A stretch of DNA of 64,000 nucleotides from Pacificispira sp002696645 (GTDB lineage Bacteria > Pseudomonadota > Alphaproteobacteria > UBA8366 > Aestuariispiraceae): the NCBI RefSeq assembly GCF_048892425.1, contig NZ_JBLZHU010000002.1:434001-498000 (forward strand). The letters are read 5' to 3'. The position numbers and the translations under genes are program-made. Of the stretch, positions 49,671 through 58,426 are shown piece after piece. The notes under the pieces were generated by a model that was not told where the DNA came from, did no database searches, and was given only the letters and a program-made list of their open reading frames with translations. Each line of letters starts with the position of its first letter. Position 1 is the stretch's first letter.

Positions 49671-50426
49671 TTACTTTTCCTGAGCAGCCTGGACACAGGC
49701 GGCGGCGGCCTGACCCAGAAAGGCGATGTCGGCGGCAATAGTGACAAAGCGGAAGCCCCAGGCGCGGCAGGCCCGCGCCATGGCGGCGTCGGAACAATGA
49801 ATGCCCGCCAGCTTGCCATTGGCCTTGGCAATGTCGGCAATGCGGGTCAGGGCGGCGATAAAGTCCTTATCGGTCGGCATCGCCGGTTGCCAATTGCCCA
49901 TGGCCAGGCTCAGGTCATTGGGTCCCACAAACAACGCATCCAGACCCGGCGTGGCGGCGATCTCTTCCAGATTCTCATAGCCGTCTTTGGTTTCGATCAT
50001 GGCGGCCACGAACAGGGTGTCATTGGCCGCCTTGGTATAGCCAACCCCATCATCCATGCCTGCGCGGACAGGGCCCCAACTGCGTTCTCCCATCGGGGGA
50101 TAGCGGCAGGCCCGAACCAGGGCCTCAGCCTCTTGGCGATTGCCGACCATGGGCGCGATGATGCCAGCCGCGCCACCATCCAGCGCCCGCATTGCGTCCG
50201 CCATCGTGTTCCAGGGCACCCGAACCCAGGGGCAGGCCTTGCCAATGCGCCCGATGGCGGCCATCTGCTGCCACAGGGTCGCGTCGTCAATCAGGCCGTG
50301 CTGACGATCCAGACATAAAAAATCGAAGCCTGATCGCGCCGCCACTTCTGCAGTCAGCATGCTGTCGGTCATGATCATGGTTCCGATGGCAAAATCCCCA
50401 TCGCGCAAGCGGTCAAATGCGGTCAT
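49671..50426 (-). CDS. HpcH/HpaI-family aldolase
   Basis: A 251-residue TIM-barrel aldolase of the 2,4-dihydroxyhept-2-enedioate or 4-hydroxy-2-oxovalerate type. It shows LCLDRQHGLIDD (with the catalytic His), VRVPWN, the metal-binding IETKDGYENLEEIAA and FVGPNDLSLAMG, and PPMGERSWGP. It should cleave a 4-hydroxy-2-oxo acid to pyruvate and an aldehyde with a divalent metal. No aromatic degradation cluster is nearby, so the substrate is unknown. It lies 11 bases after the DUF4399 gene. Confidence 0.88.
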   Translation of the reverse strand: MTAFDRLRDGDFAIGTMIMTDSMLTAEVAARSGFDFLCLDRQHGLIDDATLWQQMAAIGRIGKACPWVRVPWNTMADAMRALDGGAAGIIAPMVGNRQEAEALVRACRYPPMGERSWGPVRAGMDDGVGYTKAANDTLFVAAMIETKDGYENLEEIAATPGLDALFVGPNDLSLAMGNWQPAMPTDKDFIAALTRIADIAKANGKLAGIHCSDAAMARACRAWGFRFVTIAADIAFLGQAAAACVQAAQEK

Positions 50427-50437
50427 CTGAAAATTTC

Positions 50438-50860
50438 CTATTCAACAGTTATGGTGATTTTGTCGGACGTGATCATCGGCTCAAACGGTACATGGTCGCC
50501 ATCGCCCAGGACCATCATCAGCGTGTAGGTGCCGGGATCCAGGTTCAGTTCCACCTCTGTCTGACCGCCACCGAAATGCAGGTGGCGCTCATCCTGGGGA
50601 ATGGAATATCCCTTATCTTCGGCGGTCAGTTCCGTATTGATCAGCAGATGGTGATGACCGGTGCCGGGGATGTTGATTCCTGCACGGGTGATTTTTACCC
50701 CTTCTGCGCCGAACTTAACCAGAAACGGGCTTTTGACGACCGCGCCATCCTGAAGATTGGCAAAGAAAACCTGTGCGCCTGGCGGCGGTGGGCTTTGTGC
50801 CCATACGCTGGGCGCCAACAGCACAATTGCCCCGACAAGCACGCTGCACAAAAGTCTCAT
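50438..50860 (-). CDS. Exported DUF4399 protein
   Basis: A 140-residue protein with a signal peptide (MRLLCSVLVGAIVLLAPSVWAQ). The mature part has NLQDGAVVKSPFLVKFG, GTGHHHLLINTE, HLHFGGGQTEVELNLDPGTY and DHVPFEP. These are the DUF4399 features, a small beta-sandwich family with conserved histidines of unknown function. ATG 50860 is chosen because the signal peptide then begins normally; an earlier in-frame ATG at 50905 extends into the preceding gene. Confidence 0.87.
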   Translation of the reverse strand: MRLLCSVLVGAIVLLAPSVWAQSPPPPGAQVFFANLQDGAVVKSPFLVKFGAEGVKITRAGINIPGTGHHHLLINTELTAEDKGYSIPQDERHLHFGGGQTEVELNLDPGTYTLMMVLGDGDHVPFEPMITSDKITITVE

Positions 50861-50901
50861 CTTCAAGCCTTTCAAATCGTTTCTATGCGCATTGAACGTT
50901 A

Positions 50902-51837
50902 TCATGGGTCCCTAGGCTTACCCAGGGTCATTGCCCAGTAATGCAGTGATTTTATGCGCCCTGGATCGAATGGGGCAAAGACATATCCTATACCAAGTTC
51001 GGTGACATCAGGGTTAAGCATGGCTTCCCGGTGGCCTTCTTTTGAGGCGATCCAGGCATTAACGACATCACGGGGGGTGGACTGGCCCGCTGCGATGTTT
51101 TCCAGCACCAGGGACCATTTGTACCCGGCCTTGGTTGCGCGTTCACCCGGCCCGACATTATCCGGGTTCGTATGGCTGAAAAAATCCCGCGCCAGCATAT
51201 CCCGCGCCTGGGCCATACCGGCCCGGTTCAGAAAAGCGTTAGGCTGCAACGGTGGCAATTGATAAGTGGCGCGAAACTGGTTGACCAGTTGCAAGATCTG
51301 CTGTGCCCAATCTGAATCGGCGGGCCTGGCTGGGGCGGCAATTACAACAGTCCAGATGCTGGGTTCGATATCCGGCACCAGGGACCCTTCGCTGCTTAGA
51401 TAGGCCACACCGATTTCTGTCGCAGTCTTGTTGGTCAGAATGCTCTGTTGACCGCCATCCTCCAGCCATTCAGTGACCATTTTCTCGACGGAATCCGAAT
51501 TGATGGCATAGCGCCCCCCATACAATGTGTATGGGTACCCTTTTGATTTTAACAGGGTCTCCAACCCATCGGTCAGGGCGTCCAGTTTCTGACCTTGATA
51601 GATTGCCTGGGCCATCTGGCGGGCGATTTGCGTCAGACGGGGTTCATAACGCAGGGGGGCACGATTGCGCTCCGCCCGGGCCCGATTGATCACTTCAATC
51701 AGGCGGGGTTCTTTTTCATCCGCCTGCGCGCCTGCTGGACCTGTGGTCGAAATCTGCAAGGGCGCGATCAGAAGGGTCATCAGGATGACGGCGCGAGTGC
51801 CGCGTGCAATTCCCCTGATGATCCGTTGACCCGTCAT
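50902..51837 (-). CDS. Exported protein with two CAP/SCP domains
   Basis: A 311-residue protein with an N-terminal hydrophobic export segment (AVILMTLLIAPLQISTTGPA). Two CAP-type domains follow: residues about 45-170 (RLIEVINRARAERNRAPL start, lacking the usual histidines) and about 180-305 with the conserved SHTNPD, LVLENIAAG and SKEGHREAMLN. The second thus keeps the His-Glu-His set, while the first appears degenerate. Bacterial CAP proteins are secreted and of poorly known function. It follows mrp by 15 bases. Confidence 0.85.
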   Translation of the reverse strand: MTGQRIIRGIARGTRAVILMTLLIAPLQISTTGPAGAQADEKEPRLIEVINRARAERNRAPLRYEPRLTQIARQMAQAIYQGQKLDALTDGLETLLKSKGYPYTLYGGRYAINSDSVEKMVTEWLEDGGQQSILTNKTATEIGVAYLSSEGSLVPDIEPSIWTVVIAAPARPADSDWAQQILQLVNQFRATYQLPPLQPNAFLNRAGMAQARDMLARDFFSHTNPDNVGPGERATKAGYKWSLVLENIAAGQSTPRDVVNAWIASKEGHREAMLNPDVTELGIGYVFAPFDPGRIKSLHYWAMTLGKPRDP

Positions 51838-51852
51838 GATCGCGCCCGGGGC

Positions 51853-52962
51853 TTATTCTGTTGTGAACAGGGGGGCCGCGCGCCCCGCACCTGGCCCATC
51901 CAATGCGGTTTGGATTTTCTCAGCAATCGCCAGATAGGCCTTGGCATGGGGGCTTTCAGGATCGGATACGACGATGGGATTGCCGCCATCGGCGGTCAGG
52001 CGGATTTCAATCTCCAGCGGGATTTCTCCCAGGAACGGCGTGCCCAGCTTCTCCGCCTCTTTCTTTGCGCCGCCATGGCCAAAGATATGGGCTTCGTGGC
52101 CGCAATTGGGGCAGATATACATCGACATGTTTTCAATAATACCCAATACGGGCACATCGACCTTGCGGAACATGTTCAGGCCCTTGCGGGCATCCAGCAG
52201 GGCAATGTCCTGTGGCGTGGATACAATCACGGCACCGGCCAAAGGCACCTTTTGCGACATCGTCAATTGGGCATCCCCAGTACCGGGCGGCATATCGACG
52301 ATCAGGATATCCAATTCACCCCAGATGACATCGTCCAGCATTTGTTGCAGCGCGCCCATAACCATCGGGCCGCGCCAGACAACGGGCTGATCTTCGGGGA
52401 CCAGAAAGCCGATCGACATGACTTTGATGCCATAGCTTTCCAAGGGTTCCAGCGTCTTCCCATCGGGTGAATTGGGGCGGCTGCCGGAAATGCCCAGCAT
52501 GCGCGGCTGCGACGGGCCAAAGATGTCGGCGTCCAGCATGCCCACCCGCAGGCCCAGTTGCTTTAAGGCCAGTGCGATATTGACCGCCGTGGTGGATTTC
52601 CCAACGCCGCCCTTGCCGCTGGCGACGGCGACGATATGGCGGATCTTGCCAGCGCCTTTCTCTATGCCCCCTTGATCTGATGCCGGTTTTGCCGATGTGG
52701 TGCTGCCGGAACCCTTTTCGGCAGTCAGCACAGCGGTTGCCGACAAGACATCGGGCATTGCGCCAACGACCTTTTCAACATCGCGCCGGGTTGGCTCATA
52801 ACTTTCAGCCTTGGACGGGTCGCCGATTTCCAGGGAAATCTGGACCATGCGATCCCGGATGGCGATGCCTGATACCAGACCGGAACTGACGATATCGCCG
52901 CCGCCTGGCGCACGAATGCCCGCCAAAGCTTTTCGGACTGCGACCTCAGTAATATCGGACAT
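51853..52962 (-). CDS. mrp: Iron-sulfur cluster carrier protein Mrp/ApbC
   Basis: A 369-residue P-loop NTPase. Residues 1-85 form a MIP18-like (DUF59) domain; a linker leads to the ParA/Mrp domain with the deviant Walker A VASGKGGVGKSTT, LDADIFGPSQPRMLG and the cluster-binding CPNC. It is thought to bind and deliver Fe-S clusters to apoproteins in the cytoplasm. It is divergent from hflK and heads a run of seven same-strand genes down to 47102. Confidence 0.94.
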   Translation of the reverse strand: MSDITEVAVRKALAGIRAPGGGDIVSSGLVSGIAIRDRMVQISLEIGDPSKAESYEPTRRDVEKVVGAMPDVLSATAVLTAEKGSGSTTSAKPASDQGGIEKGAGKIRHIVAVASGKGGVGKSTTAVNIALALKQLGLRVGMLDADIFGPSQPRMLGISGSRPNSPDGKTLEPLESYGIKVMSIGFLVPEDQPVVWRGPMVMGALQQMLDDVIWGELDILIVDMPPGTGDAQLTMSQKVPLAGAVIVSTPQDIALLDARKGLNMFRKVDVPVLGIIENMSMYICPNCGHEAHIFGHGGAKKEAEKLGTPFLGEIPLEIEIRLTADGGNPIVVSDPESPHAKAYLAIAEKIQTALDGPGAGRAAPLFTTE

Positions 52963-53264
52963 AATTCAGAAACTCCTGTCATGAACGGGTGTGTGGTGAA
53001 AATTTGTTCAGAAATCTCGAAAAATCAACGCCACATGGTTGGGAACTTGTCTTGTCGTACATATATGAACAGGAAGCATGGCGCAAAGACCGCATATGAT
53101 AAAACATGCGTGCAGGGTTGTTTGACCCGCAAAAATCAAGTGTTATGCGCCCGTCGCAGTCTGGATGGGCGTGCGAGGCTGAATTTGACGCGACCTGCAG
53201 CCGATAAGGGTAACAGGATCGATCGTGACAATTAGTGTATTAACGGCGGACGGATCGGAACAGG
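52963..53264. promoter_or_regulatory. Divergent mrp / hflK intergenic region
   Basis: These 302 bases separate mrp from hflK and should hold both promoters. A possible but weak element toward hflK is TTGACC near 53121 with TATGCG about 16 bases later. The region is more AT-rich than the genes. A short open frame (52981-53235) looks accidental: it lacks a ribosome-binding site and any recognisable sequence. No repeat or RNA gene was seen. Confidence 0.4.
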
Positions 53265-54416
53265 ATGCCTTGGGAAAATAATGGTGGCGGCCCTTGGGGC
53301 GGCCAGGGCGGCGGCGGAAATCGCGGCGGTGGAAATCGTGGTGGCGGCAATGGCGGCGGCCCGAACAGCCCTTGGGGACGCCCGGGTGGCGGCGGCGGCG
53401 GGCGTGGTCCCGGCGGCCAGCCCCCTGATGTTGAGGAAATGGTGCGCAAGGGGCAGGAGAAGCTCCGCTCCATGATCCCCGGTGGCTTTGGTGTTAAGGG
53501 CGGGATCGCAGTGGGTCTTTTGCTGATCCTGATCTGGCTGGGAACCGGCTTTTATCGCGTTGAGGCCGACCAACAGGGCGTTGAACTGGTCTTTGGCAAG
53601 CTGACATCTGTTACCGGACCGGGTTTGAATTATAATGTTCCCGCCCCGCTGGGAGAGGTTCTGTTGCCGCGCGTGACGGCGGTCAATACGGTAGAGATCG
53701 GGTTTAACGGCAGCGCCGGACGTACCTCGGCCTCTGAATTGCGGGCGGAAAGTCTGATGCTGACGGGCGATGAAAATATCATCGACATTCAGTTCTCGGT
53801 CTTCTGGAAAATTCGCGATGCGGGGGAATTCCTGTTTAATGTACGCAATCCAGAGCAAAGCGTGAAGAACGCTGCTGAGGCGGCAATGCGGGAAATCGTC
53901 GGTAAAAGCGCATTTGAATATATCCGGACGCGCGGGCGGAATGCCGTGGCGCAGGATGCTCATCAACGCATTCAGCAAATTCTGGACAGCTATGGCGCGG
54001 GAATTGAAATCACTCAGGTGAACCCTCAGAAATTTGATCCGCCCAATCAGGTGATCGATGCCTTCCGCGATGTGCAGGCTGCGCAGGCGGATAAGGAAAA
54101 GAAAATCAACGAAGCAACGGGTCAGTTCAACGAAGTCACCCAGCGGGCAGAAGGTGAAGCGCAACAGATCCTGCGGGAGGCGGAAGCCTATCGTCAGGAA
54201 CGCGTCAACCAGGCACAGGGGGACACTCAGCGGTTCCTGGCGATCCTGACGGAATACAAGCAGGCGCCCGACATCACCAAACGACGCATCTATCTTCAAA
54301 CCATGGAAGATGTGCTCTCTAAAATGAACAAGGTTCTGATTGAACCAGGGGCAGAAGGCAGTGGGGTTGTTCCTTATCTGCCACTGGATCAACTGAAGAC
54401 GGGAGCCGCCAAATGA
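53265..54416 (+). CDS. hflK: FtsH protease modulator HflK
   Basis: A 383-residue SPFH/Band-7 protein. The N-terminal 65 residues are Gly/Asn/Pro-rich (WENNGGGPWGGQGGGG), then one membrane helix (GIAVGLLLILIWLGTGFY), then the SPFH domain with EQSVKNAAEAAMREIVG, and a helical C-terminal region (RAEGEAQQILREAEAYRQER). With HflC it forms a large periplasmic cage around FtsH and limits its activity on membrane proteins. Its 3' end overlaps hflC by four bases. Confidence 0.95.
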   Translation: MPWENNGGGPWGGQGGGGNRGGGNRGGGNGGGPNSPWGRPGGGGGGRGPGGQPPDVEEMVRKGQEKLRSMIPGGFGVKGGIAVGLLLILIWLGTGFYRVEADQQGVELVFGKLTSVTGPGLNYNVPAPLGEVLLPRVTAVNTVEIGFNGSAGRTSASELRAESLMLTGDENIIDIQFSVFWKIRDAGEFLFNVRNPEQSVKNAAEAAMREIVGKSAFEYIRTRGRNAVAQDAHQRIQQILDSYGAGIEITQVNPQKFDPPNQVIDAFRDVQAAQADKEKKINEATGQFNEVTQRAEGEAQQILREAEAYRQERVNQAQGDTQRFLAILTEYKQAPDITKRRIYLQTMEDVLSKMNKVLIEPGAEGSGVVPYLPLDQLKTGAAK

Positions 54417-55294
54417 AACGCAGTTCTCTCATAATTCTTGGCCTCCTGGTTGTGATCTTCATCACCGGGATCAGTGCCGCCTTTACCGTGCGGGAAACCG
54501 AACAGGTTCTTGTCATGCGCTTCGGGGAACCGCAGCGTGAAATCACGGAACCGGGCCTGCATTTTAAAGTACCCTTTGTCGACACAGCCCGTTTCTTTGA
54601 CAAGCGCGTGTTGGACTATGACGCAGACCAACAGGAAATCCCGACGGCAGATCAGAAGCAATTGGTTGTGAACGCCTTTGCGCGCTATCGCATCACTGAT
54701 CCTCTGCGGTTCTTCCAGACGGTTGGTACGGAACGCGGCATAGAGCAGCGGTTTAACTCATTGATCAACGCATCGCTTCGGGAAGTCATCGGGGAGGTAA
54801 ACCTTTCTGTTGTCTTGACGCCGGAACGCGCCCGCCTGATGGAAGATTTCACCCGCATCGTTGCGCGTGAAGCGGCAACCTTTGGGATTGAAGTGGTTGA
54901 TGTGCGCATCAAGCGTATTGATTTGCCGGAAGACAACAGCGAGGCAATCTTTCAGCGCATGACCACACAGCGCCAGCAGGAAGCACGTCTGGCGCGGGCC
55001 GAAGGGGATAAGGAAGCCCAGCGAATCCGCGCCGAAGGGGACAAGCGCCAGCGCGTGATTGTGTCCGAAGCCAGACGGGAAGCAGAAATCCTGCGTGGTA
55101 AGGGCGATGCGGAAGCCCAGGGCCTGTATAACAGTGCCTATGGTCAGAATGTTGCGTTCTTTGACTTCTGGCGGTCTATGCAGGCAATGCAGAAGGGGCT
55201 GGGGGGTGACACGACGACCTTTGTCGGTGCGCCCAACAGCGATTTCTTCCGCTATTTCCAGAACGAGACAGGTGCGGCACCAATTTCGCAGTAG
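54413..55294 (+). CDS. hflC: FtsH protease modulator HflC
   Basis: A 293-residue SPFH protein with an N-terminal helix (LIILGLLVVIFITGISAAFT). It has RFGEPQREITEPGLHFKVPF and the charged helical stretch EGDKEAQRIRAEGDKRQRV characteristic of HflC. It pairs with HflK as described for that protein. The overlap (ATGA) with hflK suggests coupled translation giving equal amounts. A strong terminator follows after 25 bases. Confidence 0.95.
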   Translation: MKRSSLIILGLLVVIFITGISAAFTVRETEQVLVMRFGEPQREITEPGLHFKVPFVDTARFFDKRVLDYDADQQEIPTADQKQLVVNAFARYRITDPLRFFQTVGTERGIEQRFNSLINASLREVIGEVNLSVVLTPERARLMEDFTRIVAREAATFGIEVVDVRIKRIDLPEDNSEAIFQRMTTQRQQEARLARAEGDKEAQRIRAEGDKRQRVIVSEARREAEILRGKGDAEAQGLYNSAYGQNVAFFDFWRSMQAMQKGLGGDTTTFVGAPNSDFFRYFQNETGAAPISQ

Positions 55295-55318
55295 CCTGTT
55301 GGATAATCAGTGCGGAAA

Positions 55319-55359
55319 AGCCCCGGTCCGAGACATCCTCTCAGGCCGGGGTTTTTTTT
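55319..55359 (+). terminator. Intrinsic terminator after hflC
   Basis: CCCCGG (55321-55326) pairs with CCGGGG (55346-55351), with an inner GAGA-TCTC stem, and eight T follow directly. It separates hflKC from the next SPFH gene, which must therefore have its own promoter in the 80 bases that remain. Confidence 0.9.
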
Positions 55360-55440
55360 ATCGGTGTTTTTCAGTTTCGCGGTGCACAACTTAGCGTTAT
55401 ATGAAATCTGCTGATACGCTACACCAACAAGGACTGTGCC

Positions 55441-56388
55441 ATGGGCCCGGAAATCGCTTACATGATCCAAGAGTCGCTTTCTAGCATCATCGCCTTGATC
55501 CTTGTGGTCTTTGCATTGGTTCTGATCTCCAAGGGGGTCAAGGTTGTCTCTCAAAGTGAAGTTTATGTGGTTGAGCGGTTCGGAAAATATACAAAAACTC
55601 TGCCGGCGGGCCTGAACTTTATTGTCCCCTTTCTGGATCGTGTCGCGCATCGGGTCTCCATATTGGAACGGCAATTGCCGGAATTTGATATTTCTGTCAT
55701 CACCCGCGACAATGTTGAGGTGCGGTTGGAAGCAACCGTGTTTTATCGCATCACCGATGCTGCCGCGTCGGTTTATCGTATTCGGGATATCAACCAGGCA
55801 ATCTATACTGCGGCGACGTCCATTGTGCGCTCGGCAGCAGGTAAGCTGGAACTGGATGATCTGCAATCGTCGCGCGAATCGATGAATGAGGAAATTGCCC
55901 GCAATCTGCAACAGGCCGCCGAGGTCTGGGGGATTGAGATCACCCGCACGGAAATCACGGATGTCATTGTCGATGAACAGACCAAGGATGCTCAGCGCCA
56001 GCAATTGAACGCAGAACGGCAGCGCCGGGCCGCGATTGCCACGGCAGAAGGGGAGAAGCGCGCCGTCGAACTGGCTGCTGACGCCAGATTGTATGAGGCC
56101 CAGCGCCATGCAGAGGCCGTGCGGGTTCAGGCGGATGCGGATGCCTATTCCGTAAAGGTCGCCGCAGAAGCAGATGCGGAGCAGACGAAACTGATTTCTC
56201 AGGCGATTGCTGCGAATGGTCAGCCTGCGATTGATTTTGAAATCATGAAACGACAGGTGGAAGCCCTGGGGGCGGTGGCGTCTTCGTCCAACACCAAAAC
56301 CATCATCGTGCCAACGGATATAACCGGAGCCATCGGGTCGCTGCATACATTGGCGGAAAGCCTGGCTGGATCACGGAAGGGGGCGTAA
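55441..56388 (+). CDS. SPFH/stomatin-like membrane protein, QmcA type
   Basis: A 315-residue protein with an N-terminal membrane helix (LSSIIALILVVFALVLIS). The SPFH domain contains ERFGKYTKTLPAGLNFIVPF and RDNVEVRLEATVFYRITD; a long Ala/Glu/Arg-rich helix follows. Prokaryotic stomatins form membrane microdomain scaffolds and usually pair with NfeD-type proteins, as here (the next gene starts three bases on). It is the third SPFH gene in a row. Confidence 0.92.
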   Translation: MGPEIAYMIQESLSSIIALILVVFALVLISKGVKVVSQSEVYVVERFGKYTKTLPAGLNFIVPFLDRVAHRVSILERQLPEFDISVITRDNVEVRLEATVFYRITDAAASVYRIRDINQAIYTAATSIVRSAAGKLELDDLQSSRESMNEEIARNLQQAAEVWGIEITRTEITDVIVDEQTKDAQRQQLNAERQRRAAIATAEGEKRAVELAADARLYEAQRHAEAVRVQADADAYSVKVAAEADAEQTKLISQAIAANGQPAIDFEIMKRQVEALGAVASSSNTKTIIVPTDITGAIGSLHTLAESLAGSRKGA

Positions 56389-56391
56389 GCG

Positions 56392-56691
56392 ATGTCGATT
56401 ACCTATTGGCTGTTTCAGGCGGAAGTCTGGTTGATCCTGGCGCTGATCCTGATCATTGCCGACATCGTTGTTGGACTGGATTTCTTTGTGTTGCCCGTGG
56501 GTATTGCTGCTGCCGTGGTGTCCGCGATGTTGTTCGCGGAAAGCCGCTTCTGGTTCAGCGATACGATCCTGCTGGAAAGCTGGCGCGAGGTCCTGATCGC
56601 CTTTGCCATCCTCTCAGTCGCTGCCATCTTTCTGATCCGCAAGCTGTTCCAGCGACGCAACATCGATACGCCCGATATCAATCAGTATTGA
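56392..56691 (+). CDS. Short NfeD-like membrane protein
   Basis: A 99-residue protein with three hydrophobic segments (WLILALILIIADIVVGLDFF, LPVGIAAAVVSAML, EVLIAFAILSVAAIFL). It corresponds to the membrane part of NfeD proteins and ends before the OB-fold domain found in many of them, so it may be a short form or the OB fold may be absent in this subtype. Position right after the stomatin-like gene is the typical pairing. Confidence 0.82.
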   Translation: MSITYWLFQAEVWLILALILIIADIVVGLDFFVLPVGIAAAVVSAMLFAESRFWFSDTILLESWREVLIAFAILSVAAIFLIRKLFQRRNIDTPDINQY

Positions 56692-56734
56692 ACGTCATTG
56701 CGCGTCCAGACGCGCTTGCAGTTGCGGGCTGGTT

Positions 56735-58189
56735 CTAATCTTTCGGCCCATCGATCAGCAGATCCCGGTCCTGCAGGGGTTCGCGGACTTCATGTTCTAC
56801 GGGTTCCAGCTCCGGGACTTCGCCATAGTTGTCGCCGATGGACAGTTCGGTCATCTTGCGGGCCTGGGGCAGGACGCGACCTTCCAGGCTGGCGACGAAG
56901 GCATTGTGTTTGCCGACATGGGCGTTCAGGGATTTTGTCATGCCGGCAACGTCATTGCCCAGTTTCACCAGCCGTTTATATAGCTCAATGCCCGCCTCAT
57001 GCACCTTTTGCGCATCCTTTGAGGCCTTTTCCTGACGCCAGCCATAGGCGATGGCCTTTGCCAGGCCCAGCAATGTGGTGGGGGAGCAGATGATGACCTT
57101 CTTTTCCCAGGCGGTGTCGAACAGGCCGGGATCGCGGGCCATGGCGGCGCTGTACATCGGTTCGCCGGGCACGAACATGACGACGAAATCCACCGTATCC
57201 GACGGCAGGGTCTTCCAGTAATCCTTGCGACCCAATTGTTCCATATGGGTGCGGATCTGGCGGGCATGTTCGACCAGTTTCGCCTCTCGCGCTTCTTCAG
57301 TATCGGCCTCCATCGCCTCCAGATAGGCCGATAGAGAGGTTTTCGCATCAATCACCAGTGTGCGCCCGCCTGGCATTTTCAGGATCACGTCGGGCCGTCT
57401 GGCGCCGTCTTCGGTCTCGAAATGCTTTTCCGTCTCGAAATCCACATATTCGGCCATCCCAGCCATTTCCAACAGGGTGCGCAATTGCTGCTCCCCCCAA
57501 CGGCCACGGGTTTTGGGGGCGCTGCGCAGGGCATTGACCAGGCTGACAGTGGTGTCGTTCAGCTTGGTATGGCTGTTGGCGATATGCTGAATCTGTTGTG
57601 TCAGCGCGCCTTCATCCTGTTTGCGCTTGGTTTCCATCTCGTTGACCTGTTGCTGGAATTTATCCAGCGCCTCCTTCATCGGGCCAACCATGGATTTCAT
57701 GCCGGTCTCACCCTTTTCCTGCTGCGCCTTCAGAACTTCGTTGGCGCGCTCCAGGAACTTGCTTGAAGACGTGTCCAGCAATCCATTCATCAGGACCTGC
57801 AAATCCTTTTCAATCTGGCCCCTGACATTGCTCAATTCCTGCAGCTTTTCGCCATGGGCCTTCTTTTCTGAGGACAGGGTGGTTTGCAGGTTTTCGATTT
57901 CCACGCGGCGGTTGGACAGGTCTGACTGCAACGCCTCCACCTTCTGGCGCAATTCATCCCGATCCGTTCGCAATTCACTGCGCGCTTCTTCCAGGGCCTT
58001 TTGATTGGCCAGGGCACCGGAAAGTTCAGATCTGATATCTTCAATGGTTTGCGACAGTTCGCGTTCCCGCGTCTGCAGGGCTTGCAGCTGCTCCTCTTTC
58101 CCTCGGACCATAAAGACCCAGGCCAGAAACAACCCGACCGACAACCCTCCGCCGGTTAGGGCAGCAATCGTTGCGATATCGATCAGCAT
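56735..58189 (-). CDS. rmuC: DNA recombination protein RmuC
   Basis: A 484-residue protein. After an N-terminal membrane helix (IAALTGGGLSVGLFLAWVF) comes a coiled coil of about 150 residues, then the nuclease-like RmuC domain with RGRWGEQQLRTLLEMAGM, ARRPDVILKMPGGRTLVIDAKTS split around it, and VMFVPGEPMYSAA. RmuC limits inversion between short repeats and resembles restriction-type nucleases. ATG 58189 is chosen because AGGAG lies eight bases upstream; the ATG at 58207 lacks this. Confidence 0.93.
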   Translation of the reverse strand: MLIDIATIAALTGGGLSVGLFLAWVFMVRGKEEQLQALQTRERELSQTIEDIRSELSGALANQKALEEARSELRTDRDELRQKVEALQSDLSNRRVEIENLQTTLSSEKKAHGEKLQELSNVRGQIEKDLQVLMNGLLDTSSSKFLERANEVLKAQQEKGETGMKSMVGPMKEALDKFQQQVNEMETKRKQDEGALTQQIQHIANSHTKLNDTTVSLVNALRSAPKTRGRWGEQQLRTLLEMAGMAEYVDFETEKHFETEDGARRPDVILKMPGGRTLVIDAKTSLSAYLEAMEADTEEAREAKLVEHARQIRTHMEQLGRKDYWKTLPSDTVDFVVMFVPGEPMYSAAMARDPGLFDTAWEKKVIICSPTTLLGLAKAIAYGWRQEKASKDAQKVHEAGIELYKRLVKLGNDVAGMTKSLNAHVGKHNAFVASLEGRVLPQARKMTELSIGDNYGEVPELEPVEHEVREPLQDRDLLIDGPKD

Positions 58190-58426
58190 GGCGGGTGCTC
58201 CTGTCATGATAGTGGGGCGGTCACGGGACCATCCTCAGAAAGCCTGATTCTCTGAGCAAGTGAAAGGAGGAAGCAGTGACTCCAAAGGATGATTAGGCAC
58301 TTACCAGAAACAATAATATTCCAAATGGGCTGATTATTCTTTTGGTGTGCCGGGCTTACGTTTCGGGTGAAGAACAATCGCCCTTACAGGGGTTGGGCGG
58401 CCCGGAACAGTGAAAGGATTTTCAAT

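Noticed and set aside
52981..53235. 84-codon open frame on the + strand in the mrp-hflK gap
   Set aside because: It has no ribosome-binding site, no recognisable sequence and would overlap likely promoter DNA of both flanking genes.
53232..54392. 386-codon open frame on the - strand
   Set aside because: It is antisense to hflK; its Pro/Ala-rich end simply mirrors the Gly-rich N-terminus of HflK.
55252..56346. 364-codon open frame on the - strand
   Set aside because: It is antisense to the stomatin-like gene and runs through the hflC terminator; no domain is recognisable.
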